A DNA stretch of 64,000 nucleotides from Rhodospirillaceae bacterium (GTDB taxonomy: Bacteria > Pseudomonadota > Alphaproteobacteria > Reyranellales > Reyranellaceae). Both the position numbers and the translations under genes were made by a program. Under the pieces are notes generated by a model. That model had not been told where the DNA came from and searched no databases. It saw only the letters and a program-made list of their open reading frames with translations. The stretch covers positions 1 through 64,000 of the forward strand of contig WOUR01000007.1 of NCBI GenBank assembly GCA_009772935.1, given 5' to 3'. Of this stretch, positions 16,499 to 24,359 are shown in pieces; position 1 is the stretch's first letter; the number at the start of each line of letters is the position of its first letter.

Positions 16499-16519
16499 AT
16501 CCGCTAGCCGGGAGTTTCC

Positions 16520-16783
16520 GTGTCCTCGCCGCTGAAGGTTCGCATTCGATCCGTTCTGAAAAGTGCTGGATGTCTGCAAAATGGTTTGGAGGTTATTGGG
16601 GATGACGCCGACCTGCACGCGGCCGGGCTGACCTCGCACGCCACGGTGAGCCTCATGCTGGCGCTTGAAGAGGCGTTCGACATCGAGTTTCCGGACCGGC
16701 TTCTGCGGCGCCGGACATTTTCCAGCATCGATGCCATCGCCGAAGCCCTTGGCGAGATCGGTGTGCGAGATGAGGCGACATGA
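16520..16783 (+). CDS. stand-alone acyl/aminoacyl carrier protein
   Basis: Carrier protein of 87 aa. The phosphopantetheine site is S39 in DLHAAGLTSHATVSLML, matching the D-L-x3-G-(L/M)-(D/T)-S pattern, with Thr before Ser as in carrier proteins served by amino acid:[carrier protein] ligases. It carries the growing or loaded residue as a thioester on a 4'-phosphopantetheine arm, to be added by a general PPTase; none is encoded here. GTG start with GGGAG 5 bases upstream. Its end overlaps the flavoprotein gene by ATGA. It is not the fatty-acid AcpP, because the motif and surroundings differ. Confidence 0.88.
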   Translation: MSSPLKVRIRSVLKSAGCLQNGLEVIGDDADLHAAGLTSHATVSLMLALEEAFDIEFPDRLLRRRTFSSIDAIAEALGEIGVRDEAT

Positions 16784-17940
16784 GCCCGTGGCTCGCCGCG
16801 GCCCGCGCGGTGGGAGCTGAAATCGCCGCCCGGCATGCCGATGACGTCGACGTGCGGGCCCGCTTTCCGGGCGAGGCTCTGGCGGCGCTGAAGGACCGCA
16901 AGCTGCTTGGCATCCTGGTGCCCGAGAGCGCGGGAGGCCCCGGTGCCGGCATCGCCGATGTGGTGTCGGTCTGCCATGAACTCGGCCAGCATTGCGCGTC
17001 CACGGCCATGATCTACGCAATGCATCAGATCCAGACAGCGTGCATCGTCCAGCACGCCGGACAGGATCCCTGGCTGCGCACCTTCCTGAAGCGTCTGGCC
17101 GAGGATCAATTGCTGCTCGCATCGGCAACGTCGGAAGCGGGCGTAGGCGGCGACGTGAGGTCGAGCATCTGTGCGCTGACGGAGAGGCGGGGGCGCTTCA
17201 GCCTGGTCAAGCAGGCGCCGGTGATCTCCTACGGCGAGGAAAGCGACGCGATCCTGGTGACGGCCCGACGGACGCCACAGTCGCCGGCCTCCGATCAGGT
17301 GATTGTCGTCGTGCCGCGGGCCGGTGTCGAGTTCCAGCCCCAGGAAACGTGGAACACTCTCGGCATGCGCGGGACATGCTCGAAGGGCCATCGCCTGACG
17401 GTGGAAGGGGAGATGGCGCAGGTCATCCCCGTGCCCTATGCCGATGTGTCCTCCCAGACCATGCTTCCGGTCTCCCATCTCGTGTGGAGCGCCCTTTGGC
17501 TCGGGATTGCCAGCGATGCTTTGGGCCGGGCGCGGGCCTTCGTTCGCGCAGAGGTGAAGACGAGTTCCGGCGAGTCGCCTCCGGGTGGCGGCCGACTGGC
17601 CGGGGCGGCCATCGAACTGCAGACCATGAAGAGCAACCTCATTACTTGCTTACGCGCGTACGAGGCGGCGATCGGGTCGGCCGACAGGCTCTCGGCAATT
17701 TCCTTTGCCGTTGCCATGAACAACCTAAAGCTCGCCTCCTCGCAATCCGTGGTGAAGATCGTCGGCGAGGCGATGCTGATCTGCGGCCTGGCTGGCTATC
17801 GCATCGACTCACGCTTCAGCGTGGGACGCCATCTGCGCGATGCACACTCGGCTGCCGTGATGGTCAACAACGACCGGATCATCGCGAACAATGCCACGCT
17901 GGCTCTGGCGCTGCGCGACGACCGGGAACTCCTCGCGTGA
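16780..17940 (+). CDS. acyl-CoA dehydrogenase-like flavoprotein, canonical Glu missing
   Basis: Protein of 386 aa with the acyl-CoA dehydrogenase fold: N-terminal helical domain with the usual VPESAGGPGAGIAD, central beta domain with LASATSEAGVGGD, and C-terminal helical domain ending GYRIDSRFSVGRHLRDAHSA. Where classical enzymes carry the catalytic glutamate (EGT motif after the conserved RDA), this one has V362-N363-N364, so ordinary alpha,beta-dehydrogenation by that base is doubtful. Some family members use a Glu elsewhere, others catalyse N-oxidation or hydroxylation. It overlaps the carrier protein (ATGA) and the ligase (GTGA), so the likely substrate is a carrier-bound amino acid, for example oxidation of an aminoacyl thioester. 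That role is inferred. Confidence 0.85.
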   Translation: MSPWLAAARAVGAEIAARHADDVDVRARFPGEALAALKDRKLLGILVPESAGGPGAGIADVVSVCHELGQHCASTAMIYAMHQIQTACIVQHAGQDPWLRTFLKRLAEDQLLLASATSEAGVGGDVRSSICALTERRGRFSLVKQAPVISYGEESDAILVTARRTPQSPASDQVIVVVPRAGVEFQPQETWNTLGMRGTCSKGHRLTVEGEMAQVIPVPYADVSSQTMLPVSHLVWSALWLGIASDALGRARAFVRAEVKTSSGESPPGGGRLAGAAIELQTMKSNLITCLRAYEAAIGSADRLSAISFAVAMNNLKLASSQSVVKIVGEAMLICGLAGYRIDSRFSVGRHLRDAHSAAVMVNNDRIIANNATLALALRDDRELLA

Positions 17941-18860
17941 AGGAAGATGCAACCCCGGCCTATGAGGCGTTTCGGGACGAGTTGCTTAGCCATGGCCTGC
18001 TGATTTCCATGGGCGTCGATGGACTGTACGGGCGGAGCGGGACGTTCGAGCATGTCGTGGAATGCCTGAACGCGGCGATCGGAGCGGCGGGCGACCCGGA
18101 CGAGCCCGAGATCATGCGCTTTCCGCCCGGCATCGGCAGTTTGCAGCTCGAGAAGAGCGGCTATGTCCGGAACTTTCCGAATCTGCCTGGCACCGTCGCC
18201 AGTTTCGCCGGCTCGGATCAGGACCATGCCGCGCTTCTCGTCAGGCTGGCGAACGGCGAGGACTGGACCGGCACGCAGCGCCCTACGGGCGTCGCCCTGA
18301 CTCCGGCCGCCTGCTATGGTGTCTACCCGGTGATCGCATCGCGCGGGCGGCTTGCCGCCGGCGGGGCGCTGGTCGACGTCTACACCTGGTGCTTCCGCCA
18401 CGAGCCGTCTATCGATCCGGCGCGCATGCAGATGTTCCGGCAACGCGAGCATGTCCGCATCGGCTCGCCGGAACAGGTCTCGTCGTTCCGGGCGCTCTGG
18501 CTCGGGAGGGCCCGCGCTCTCGTGGAATCCCTCGGCTTGCCCGTTGCGATCGAAGTCGCAAACGATCCCTTTTTCGGGCGGGCGGGCAGGCTCCTCGCGG
18601 CCAACCAGCGCGAGCAAAGCCTCAAGTTCGAGCTATTGGTTCCGATCGTCGCCGAGGGGCCGCGCACGGCCTGCGTCAGTTTCAACGACCATCGCGACCT
18701 GTTCGGCCGTGCTTGGGCCATCGCGACGGAGACAGGCGATACGGCTCACACGGCCTGCGTCGGATTCGGCGTCGAGCGGCTGACGCTCGCTCTGTTTCGC
18801 CATCACGGCTTCGCTCTCGCGAATTGGCCGGGCAGCGTCCGCAATGTCCTCGGACTCTGA
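17937..18860 (+). CDS. amino acid:[carrier protein] ligase (class II aaRS homologue)
   Basis: A 307-aa catalytic-core-only homologue of atypical seryl-tRNA synthetase. The family activates an amino acid with ATP and transfers it to the phosphopantetheine of a carrier protein instead of tRNA (shown for Bradyrhizobium and Agrobacterium enzymes, mostly glycine or alanine). Visible features are motif 2 around FRQREHVRIG (residues 167-176) and motif 3 as GFGVERLTLALFRHHG (276-291). C126 (LTPAACYGVYP), E171 and C274 (HTACVGFGVE) are placed for a Cys-Glu-Cys zinc site. No tRNA-binding arm is present. GTG start inside the stop of the flavoprotein gene. The carrier protein is the first gene of the same operon. 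Which amino acid is used cannot be read by eye. Confidence 0.88.
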   Translation: MKEDATPAYEAFRDELLSHGLLISMGVDGLYGRSGTFEHVVECLNAAIGAAGDPDEPEIMRFPPGIGSLQLEKSGYVRNFPNLPGTVASFAGSDQDHAALLVRLANGEDWTGTQRPTGVALTPAACYGVYPVIASRGRLAAGGALVDVYTWCFRHEPSIDPARMQMFRQREHVRIGSPEQVSSFRALWLGRARALVESLGLPVAIEVANDPFFGRAGRLLAANQREQSLKFELLVPIVAEGPRTACVSFNDHRDLFGRAWAIATETGDTAHTACVGFGVERLTLALFRHHGFALANWPGSVRNVLGL

Positions 18861-19815
18861 GGCCGTCGATCTTCTGGAGCTCAGCGCTGCGACGTGGAGG
18901 CCGAGCGCGCTTCACGGTGTTGATCGGGTCTGGCCCGAGACCAATTGCTACGTCGATCTGTGGGTGGAACTGCTGCCGGCGCTCGGCCATCCGGTCGAAG
19001 CGGCGCTTTCTTTCACGGTGTTGCAGGATTTCGAGGGCGATCAATTCACCTTCTTCAAGTTTCCATTGCAGGACCTGCAGGCACTTTTCGGCCTCGCAGT
19101 GCAGGAGCTTGCCCTCTACGAATCGGTCGAAGCGCAAGCGATGGCGCAGCTTCGCCGCGGGCGGCCCGTGCTGGTCGAGGTCGATGCCTTCTGGCTGCCC
19201 GATGCCGGCGATGCCTATCGCAAGGCGCATGTGAAGACGAGCGTGGCCGTCATTGCGCTCGATCCGGGACGCAAGCGCTTCGGATACTTCCACGGTACCG
19301 GCTATCGCGAGCTGTCGGGCGAGGATTATGACGGGCTGTTTCGCCAGCCGACGGTCCTGTTTCCCTATGCCGAGTTCGTGAAGCGCGATGGCGAGGCGCG
19401 GGCAGGGCATGAACTGCTCGACGCTTCCCTGACGCTCCTGCGCGGTCACCTGACGCGGCGTCCGCGCAAGAACCCGATAGAGGCATGGCAGGCGGCGCTG
19501 CCGTCGCATGTCGAGAGGTTGGCCGGCCAGGACATGGCCTACTTTCATCTCTATGCCTTCAACGGGCCCCGTCAGCTCGGTGCGAACTTCGAGATGCTCG
19601 GCACCTACCTGCAATGGCTGGGCGCCAACGGGGTCGACGGTCTCGCCGATGCCGCGGCCACCGGCCGGCGCATTGCCGAGGCCGCCAAGACCGTGCAGTT
19701 CCAGCTGGCGCGCATGGTTCATCGCCGGAAGTTCGACGCGGATGCCGTGGCGCTGGCGCCGCTCGCCGCGGACTACGATTCCGTATTCGCGGCCCTCGCC
19801 GCCCGGTTCGCCTGA
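18844..19815 (+). CDS. DUF1839 family protein
   Basis: A 323-aa cytoplasmic protein of the uncharacterised DUF1839 family, found with amino acid:[carrier protein] ligases. It starts with a conserved-looking block, WPETNCYVDLWVELL (about residues 30-44), with a cysteine (C35) that could be catalytic. It then has DFEGDQFTFFKFP and VLVEVDAFWLPD, and a C-terminal helical half (FHLYAFNGPRQLGANFEMLG). The Cys plus later His residues (AHVKTSVAV; FHGTGYREL) recall a papain-like or transglutaminase-like layout, which is my inference. The first 17 bases overlap the ligase gene and the last base overlaps the GH2 gene. A role in moving the aminoacyl group off the carrier protein is possible. Confidence 0.8.
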   Translation: MSSDSEAVDLLELSAATWRPSALHGVDRVWPETNCYVDLWVELLPALGHPVEAALSFTVLQDFEGDQFTFFKFPLQDLQALFGLAVQELALYESVEAQAMAQLRRGRPVLVEVDAFWLPDAGDAYRKAHVKTSVAVIALDPGRKRFGYFHGTGYRELSGEDYDGLFRQPTVLFPYAEFVKRDGEARAGHELLDASLTLLRGHLTRRPRKNPIEAWQAALPSHVERLAGQDMAYFHLYAFNGPRQLGANFEMLGTYLQWLGANGVDGLADAAATGRRIAEAAKTVQFQLARMVHRRKFDADAVALAPLAADYDSVFAALAARFA

Positions 19816-22211
19816 TGGAATGGCAACTCGCCTGTACTGCACCCGGGGCGGTGGCGAGGCCGGGCGACCTGCTGCCGGCGCTGGACTGGATCGCGGCGCC
19901 GGTGCCGGGGACGGCGGCCCAGGCCCTGCGCGATGTGGGGCGCTGGACGCTGGAACGACCGCTTCCGCTGCATGACCAGGACATCTGGTATCGCACCCGG
20001 TTTGGCGGAAATGGACCGCGCGTGCTGCGCTTCTGCGGGCTGGCGACCGTGGCGGAGGTCTGGCTGAACGGACGGTCAATTCTCGTCTCCGACAACATGT
20101 TCCTCACGCACGACGTTGAGGTCGAGCTCGCCGGTGAAAACGAACTCGCGATCGTTTTCCGTTCGCTCGACGCCGAGCTTGCGCGTCGAAAGAAGAGGGC
20201 GCGCTGGCGGACGGCGCTGGTCGCGGACAATGGCTTGCGACAGGTGCGCACGACGCTGCTGGGGCACATGACCGGCTGGCAGCCTGCAGCGCACGCGGTT
20301 GGACCGTGGCGTGAGATCGAGGTGTTGGAGAAGGCAAGGCCGTTGCGGGTGGAGTCCGTCGAGGTTCGCGCCACGCTCGACGGCAACGACGGTCTGCTCG
20401 CCGTAACCCTCGATGTCGATTGCGCCGGCGTACGGCCGGCGGCGCGGCTGGAAATTGCCGGCCGCAGCGTGCCGCTGGCATGGTCTGTGGAGGGGCGTCT
20501 CGAGGGCGCAGCGCATCTCCCGGGTGTGGAGAAGTGGTGGCCGCATACTCATGGCACACCGTTCCTGTACCCGGCGCGGGTCATCGCGGGCGACGTCGAG
20601 GTCGATCTCGGTCGGGTTGGATTCAGATCGATCGAGGTCGATCGGGGACCCGACGAACGGGGTTTCATGCTTAAGGTGAATGGGCAGGCGCTCTTTGCCC
20701 GGGGGGCGTGCTGGAGCACGGCGGATCTCGTCACGTTGAGGGGCGACCGCGACACGCTGGCGCCGTGGCTGCGTCGGGCGCGCGATGCGAACATGAACAT
20801 GATCCGCGTTGGCGGGACGATGCTCTACGAGAGCGACGATTTCTTCGCCCTGTGCGATGAGCTCGGCCTTCTCGTCTGGCACGACTTCATGTTCGCCAAC
20901 ATGGACTACCCGATTGCGGATCCGACATTCCGTGCGAGCGTCGAGCGGGAGGCGGATCAGTTCCTCGCCCGCGTCCAGTCGCATCCGTCGCTCGCCGTCC
21001 TGTGCGGTGGCAGCGAGATCGCCCAGCAGGCAGCGATGCTCGGACTGCCGCCGACGCTCTGGAGAAGTGCGCTGTTCGACGAGATCCTTCCGGGGATCGC
21101 CAAGGCCCGCTGCCCGCAGGTGGTTTTCGTCGCGCAGTCGCCCAGTGGTGGCGATCTGCCGTTCCAGGTCGATGCAGGGGTGTCTCACTATTACGGCGTC
21201 GGCGCTTACAGGCGGCCCCTCGAAGATGCGCGGCGCGCCGGTGTCCGGTTCGCCACCGAGTGCCTGGCCTTTGCGAATGCGCCTGCCGCGGCGACGCCGG
21301 CGCGCGGCCCGGACCGGGTGCCCCGCGACCGCGGCGCCGACTGGGACTTCAGCAGTGTGCGCGACCACTATCTCACGCTGATCTACGGCGTCGATGCCGC
21401 GGATCTGCAGGCCGAGGATCCGGCGCACTATCTCAGGCTTTCGCGGGCCGTGTCGGCCGATCTGATGGAAGCCGTGATCGCCGAATGGCGGCGGCCGGCC
21501 TCGTCCTGCGCCGGGGCGCTGGTCTGGATGCTGAAGGACCTGAGCGCGGGGCCGGGCTGGGGCGTCGTGGATCCCGCCGGCATGCCCAAGCTCGCCTGGC
21601 ACGGGTTGCGGCGCGCCTTCCGGCCGGTCCAGGTCGCGCTTACGGACGAGGGGCTGAACGGCCTCGGCGTGCACCTGGTCAACGAGACGGCGGCGCCGGT
21701 CTCGGCCAGCCTGTCATTGCTCTGCCTGCAGGCCGGCGACGTGGTCGTGATGCTGCGGGAATGCGAACTTGTACTGCCGCCGCGAAGCGCACGGACGATG
21801 ACCTCGGCCGAGCTCATCGGCTCGTTCTTCGACATCACCTACGCCTACCGCTTCGGCCCGCCGCCGCTCGAGGTCGCCGTTGTCACGCTGGAGGATTCCG
21901 GCTCGGGTGAACGTCTCGGCGAGGCTGCGCACTTCCCGCTGGGCCGCGCGGCGATCGCGCACGATCCGGGCCTGTCGGCAGAACTGGAGCGGGACGGGGA
22001 GGGGTGGTGGGTCGCGATCCGGGCGACGCGATTCGCGCCCTGCATCCAGATCGAGGTACCGCACCACCATGCCGAGGACGAAGGCTTCCACCTGCTGCCG
22101 GGCGAGCAACGGCGCGTGAGATTGCTGTCGGCCGGGGCGGCCGGGGGCCGGCCGGCCGGCGAGGTGCTTTCCGTAACTCCGGCGCGGGCAAAGGCCTGTC
22201 GATTCGCCTAA
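19815..22211 (+). CDS. glycoside hydrolase family 2 / beta-mannosidase-like protein
   Basis: A 798-aa protein with the GH2 layout: jelly-roll domain (about 1-175), immunoglobulin-like sandwich (176-275), TIM barrel (about 280-600) and C-terminal beta domains. Barrel landmarks are MLKVNGQALFARGACW and MNMIRVGGTMLYESDDFF. The acid/base residue is E401 (VLCGGSEIAQQ, where beta-mannosidases have NGNNE) and the nucleophile is E482 (RFATECLAF). There is no signal peptide, so it works in the cytoplasm, unusual for a scavenging glycosidase. ATG overlaps the DUF1839 stop (TGATG); its end overlaps the convergent CoA-transferase gene by four bases. It may trim or transfer a sugar on a product of this operon. 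Substrate unknown. Confidence 0.82.
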   Translation: MEWQLACTAPGAVARPGDLLPALDWIAAPVPGTAAQALRDVGRWTLERPLPLHDQDIWYRTRFGGNGPRVLRFCGLATVAEVWLNGRSILVSDNMFLTHDVEVELAGENELAIVFRSLDAELARRKKRARWRTALVADNGLRQVRTTLLGHMTGWQPAAHAVGPWREIEVLEKARPLRVESVEVRATLDGNDGLLAVTLDVDCAGVRPAARLEIAGRSVPLAWSVEGRLEGAAHLPGVEKWWPHTHGTPFLYPARVIAGDVEVDLGRVGFRSIEVDRGPDERGFMLKVNGQALFARGACWSTADLVTLRGDRDTLAPWLRRARDANMNMIRVGGTMLYESDDFFALCDELGLLVWHDFMFANMDYPIADPTFRASVEREADQFLARVQSHPSLAVLCGGSEIAQQAAMLGLPPTLWRSALFDEILPGIAKARCPQVVFVAQSPSGGDLPFQVDAGVSHYYGVGAYRRPLEDARRAGVRFATECLAFANAPAAATPARGPDRVPRDRGADWDFSSVRDHYLTLIYGVDAADLQAEDPAHYLRLSRAVSADLMEAVIAEWRRPASSCAGALVWMLKDLSAGPGWGVVDPAGMPKLAWHGLRRAFRPVQVALTDEGLNGLGVHLVNETAAPVSASLSLLCLQAGDVVVMLRECELVLPPRSARTMTSAELIGSFFDITYAYRFGPPPLEVAVVTLEDSGSGERLGEAAHFPLGRAAIAHDPGLSAELERDGEGWWVAIRATRFAPCIQIEVPHHHAEDEGFHLLPGEQRRVRLLSAGAAGGRPAGEVLSVTPARAKACRFA

Positions 22212-23401
22212 CGGACGGCGCCCGACGTCCGAAGCGCTTCGATCTCCGCGGCGCCGTATCCGGCTTCGGCAAGAATTGCGTTCGTATGCTCGCCGAGCGT
22301 GGGGGCATGGGTCTCCGCCGTCCGCTCGCCGCCCGAGAACTTGTTTGCGCGGCGCGAACGTCGGATTCGGCCTTCGCTGGGATGGTCCTCGGGCTGGAAG
22401 AAGCCGATATCGGCCAAGTGGGGATCGGTGAGCAGGTCGTCGATCGTGTTGTAGCGGGCCGCCGGCACGTCGAGCCGGTCGAAGATCTCCAGCCATTCGG
22501 CCGTCGTCTTCTGAGCGAGGCCGGTCTTGCGGACCTCGAAATATGCGGCGGCGTTGTTGGTGCGGGCGAAGGCGCTGTCGAAGCGCGGATCGGTCTTCAG
22601 TTCCGGCCGGCCGATGGCGTCGAAGAAGGCGAAGGCCTGCTGGTTGGTGTTGGGCCCGACGGTGATGTACCCATCCTTCGTGGGCAGGGGACGATAGTCT
22701 GGACTGAGCAGCCTTCCGTCACCGCTGGGCCCGATCGGCGGATCGAAGGTCGCGGCACCGAGATGCTCGCTCGACACGAACGAGGCCATGTTCTCGAGCA
22801 TGGGCACGTCGATCGCCTCGCCGACGCCGGTCTTCTCGCGCCGGTACAGCGCGAAGCCGATGCACTGTGCGGCGATCAGGCCGGTCGTGTGGTCGCTCAT
22901 CACCATGGGCACGAAGCGCGGCTCGCCGGTGGCGCGTTCCAGGGTGCCGGCGACGCCGGACAGGCTCTGCACGATGGGATCGTAGGCGGGGCGGTTGTAG
23001 TAGCGGCCGCCGCGACCGAAGGCCAGGATCGAGCAGTGGATCAGCTTCGGGTTCTTCTTCGCGAGGCTGGCATGATCGAGCCCGGCGCGGGCGAGGGCCT
23101 CGGGCCGCACGTTGCTCACGAACACGTCGGCCTTCTCGATCAGGCGGTGGAGCGCCGCGAGCCCGTCCGGCTTCTTGATGTCGAGCACGATCGACCGCTT
23201 GTTGCGGTTGAAGTTGATGAACTTGCCCGACATGCCGGGATTGCGGCTGCCCTGCGCCATGGTACGCAAGAGGTCGCCGCCCGGCGCCTCGACCTTGACG
23301 ACCTCGGCGCCGTAGTCGGCAAGGGTACGCGTGCAGATCGGCCCGACGACCACCGTCGTCAGGTCGACGACCTTCACGCCCGAGAGCGGGCCACCGCTCA
23401 C
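22208..23401 (-). CDS. class III CoA-transferase (CaiB/BaiF family)
   Basis: Family III CoA-transferase of 397 aa, interlocked-dimer type. The N-terminus LSGVKVVDLTTVVVGPICTR, the block ADVFVSNVRPEALARAGLD and catalytic D170 in VMSDHTTGLIAAQ are present. It moves CoA between an organic acid and an acyl-CoA. GTG start at 23401 overlaps the stop of the upstream MaoC-like gene, giving a two-gene operon. That pairing resembles mesaconyl-CoA C1-C4 transferase plus mesaconyl-C4-CoA hydratase of the 3-hydroxypropionate bicycle. Formyl-, citramalyl- or succinyl-CoA-type transfer is equally possible from sequence alone. The 30-base open extension upstream of GTG is not used. Confidence 0.88.
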   Translation of the reverse strand: MSGGPLSGVKVVDLTTVVVGPICTRTLADYGAEVVKVEAPGGDLLRTMAQGSRNPGMSGKFINFNRNKRSIVLDIKKPDGLAALHRLIEKADVFVSNVRPEALARAGLDHASLAKKNPKLIHCSILAFGRGGRYYNRPAYDPIVQSLSGVAGTLERATGEPRFVPMVMSDHTTGLIAAQCIGFALYRREKTGVGEAIDVPMLENMASFVSSEHLGAATFDPPIGPSGDGRLLSPDYRPLPTKDGYITVGPNTNQQAFAFFDAIGRPELKTDPRFDSAFARTNNAAAYFEVRKTGLAQKTTAEWLEIFDRLDVPAARYNTIDDLLTDPHLADIGFFQPEDHPSEGRIRRSRRANKFSGGERTAETHAPTLGEHTNAILAEAGYGAAEIEALRTSGAVR

Positions 23402-24264
23402 GCCTCGAACTCCAGGTCCATCTCGCCGCACAGAACGCCGTTCTTGTCAGCGGCCCACAACTTCAGCTTCCCGTCCTTCTGGTCCTCGCCGCGGACCTCG
23501 ATCAGGTCGCCGACCCACAACGGATGGACGAGGCGGGCACTGTAGCCCTTCAACTCGCCCTTGGCGTGCTTCAGCGCGGCGTCGACCATCAGGTGCATCG
23601 ACAGGCCGCCGTTGGAGACGATGGCGGGATAGCCTTCCTCGCTGCGAGTGTAATCGCCGTCATAGTGGATGCGATGGGCGTTCCAGGTGATGGCGCCGTA
23701 GCGGAAGTTGAGCGTGTTGGTGAGGGACGTCCTCTCGGTCCAGGCCTGGTCGGCGCGGGCCTGCGTGGCCACCGTCGCGGTGGTCTTCTGGCCCGGCGGG
23801 ACGGCGGGGCGGTAGATCGCGTCGAACGTGTCGGAGGCGATGGTGCGGCCGCCCTGCTCGATCGTGTGGCGCATCGTCAGCACGAAGATGTCGCCCGAGC
23901 GCCCGGTCTTGGGGACGATGTTCGCCACCTCGGCTTTCTTCAACGCCGGCTCCCCGGCCTTGAGGCGGCCCATGATCTCGACCCGCCGCCCGGCGCCCAT
24001 GCGGCGCGGCATCGGGATCGGCGGCAGGACAATGCCCTTGTTGGGATGGCCGTCAGGACCCAGCTCGCCCTGGCGGACGGTCTCGGCGAAGAAGACGGTG
24101 AACCAGTGTGGCGGCAGCTCCTGGCCGCGCTTGATGGATTCGGGATCGACGTCGAAGGTCGCGGCGACGCGGCGGACGGCCATCATGCCGATATCGTCCT
24201 CGACCGTGCGCACCCGCCCGATCCAGGGCCGCAGGGTCTCCATCGCTTCGTCCATCCAGCCCAT
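23398..24264 (-). CDS. MaoC/FAS1-type dehydratase-hydratase (mesaconyl-C4-CoA hydratase-like)
   Basis: A 288-aa protein with two hot-dog halves. The N-terminal half carries ELPPHWFTVFF and the C-terminal half carries the active-site stretch FRYGAITWNAHRIHYD, with Asp/His placed as in R-specific enoyl-CoA hydratases and mesaconyl-C4-CoA hydratases. It would add water to, or remove it from, an acyl-CoA double bond. The ATG at 24264 follows GAGGG with good spacing; 33 extra upstream codons in the open frame run into a terminator and are excluded. First gene of the operon with the CoA-transferase, which supports C4/C5 dicarboxylic acyl-CoA chemistry. The exact substrate is inferred. Confidence 0.8.
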   Translation of the reverse strand: MGWMDEAMETLRPWIGRVRTVEDDIGMMAVRRVAATFDVDPESIKRGQELPPHWFTVFFAETVRQGELGPDGHPNKGIVLPPIPMPRRMGAGRRVEIMGRLKAGEPALKKAEVANIVPKTGRSGDIFVLTMRHTIEQGGRTIASDTFDAIYRPAVPPGQKTTATVATQARADQAWTERTSLTNTLNFRYGAITWNAHRIHYDGDYTRSEEGYPAIVSNGGLSMHLMVDAALKHAKGELKGYSARLVHPLWVGDLIEVRGEDQKDGKLKLWAADKNGVLCGEMDLEFEA

Positions 24265-24303
24265 GTCCGTTCCCTCGGAAGTTTTGCGGCGTGCATCCTC
24301 CAA

Positions 24304-24333
24304 CAAAAGAAGGGCACGCAACAGCGGGCCCTT
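24304..24333 (-). terminator. candidate terminator of the lipoprotein gene
   Basis: Read on the minus strand, AAGGGC and GCCCTT form a 6-bp stem around a 12-base loop, followed by CTTTTGTT. It lies 27 bases past the stop of the lipoprotein gene and before the MaoC-like operon. Confidence 0.5.
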
Positions 24334-24359
24334 CCATGATCCGAAAGATCGCCGGTGGT

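Noticed and set aside
22004-23545. 513-codon plus frame opposite the CoA-transferase
   Set aside because: It overlaps the GH2 end and runs antisense to a clear class III CoA-transferase.
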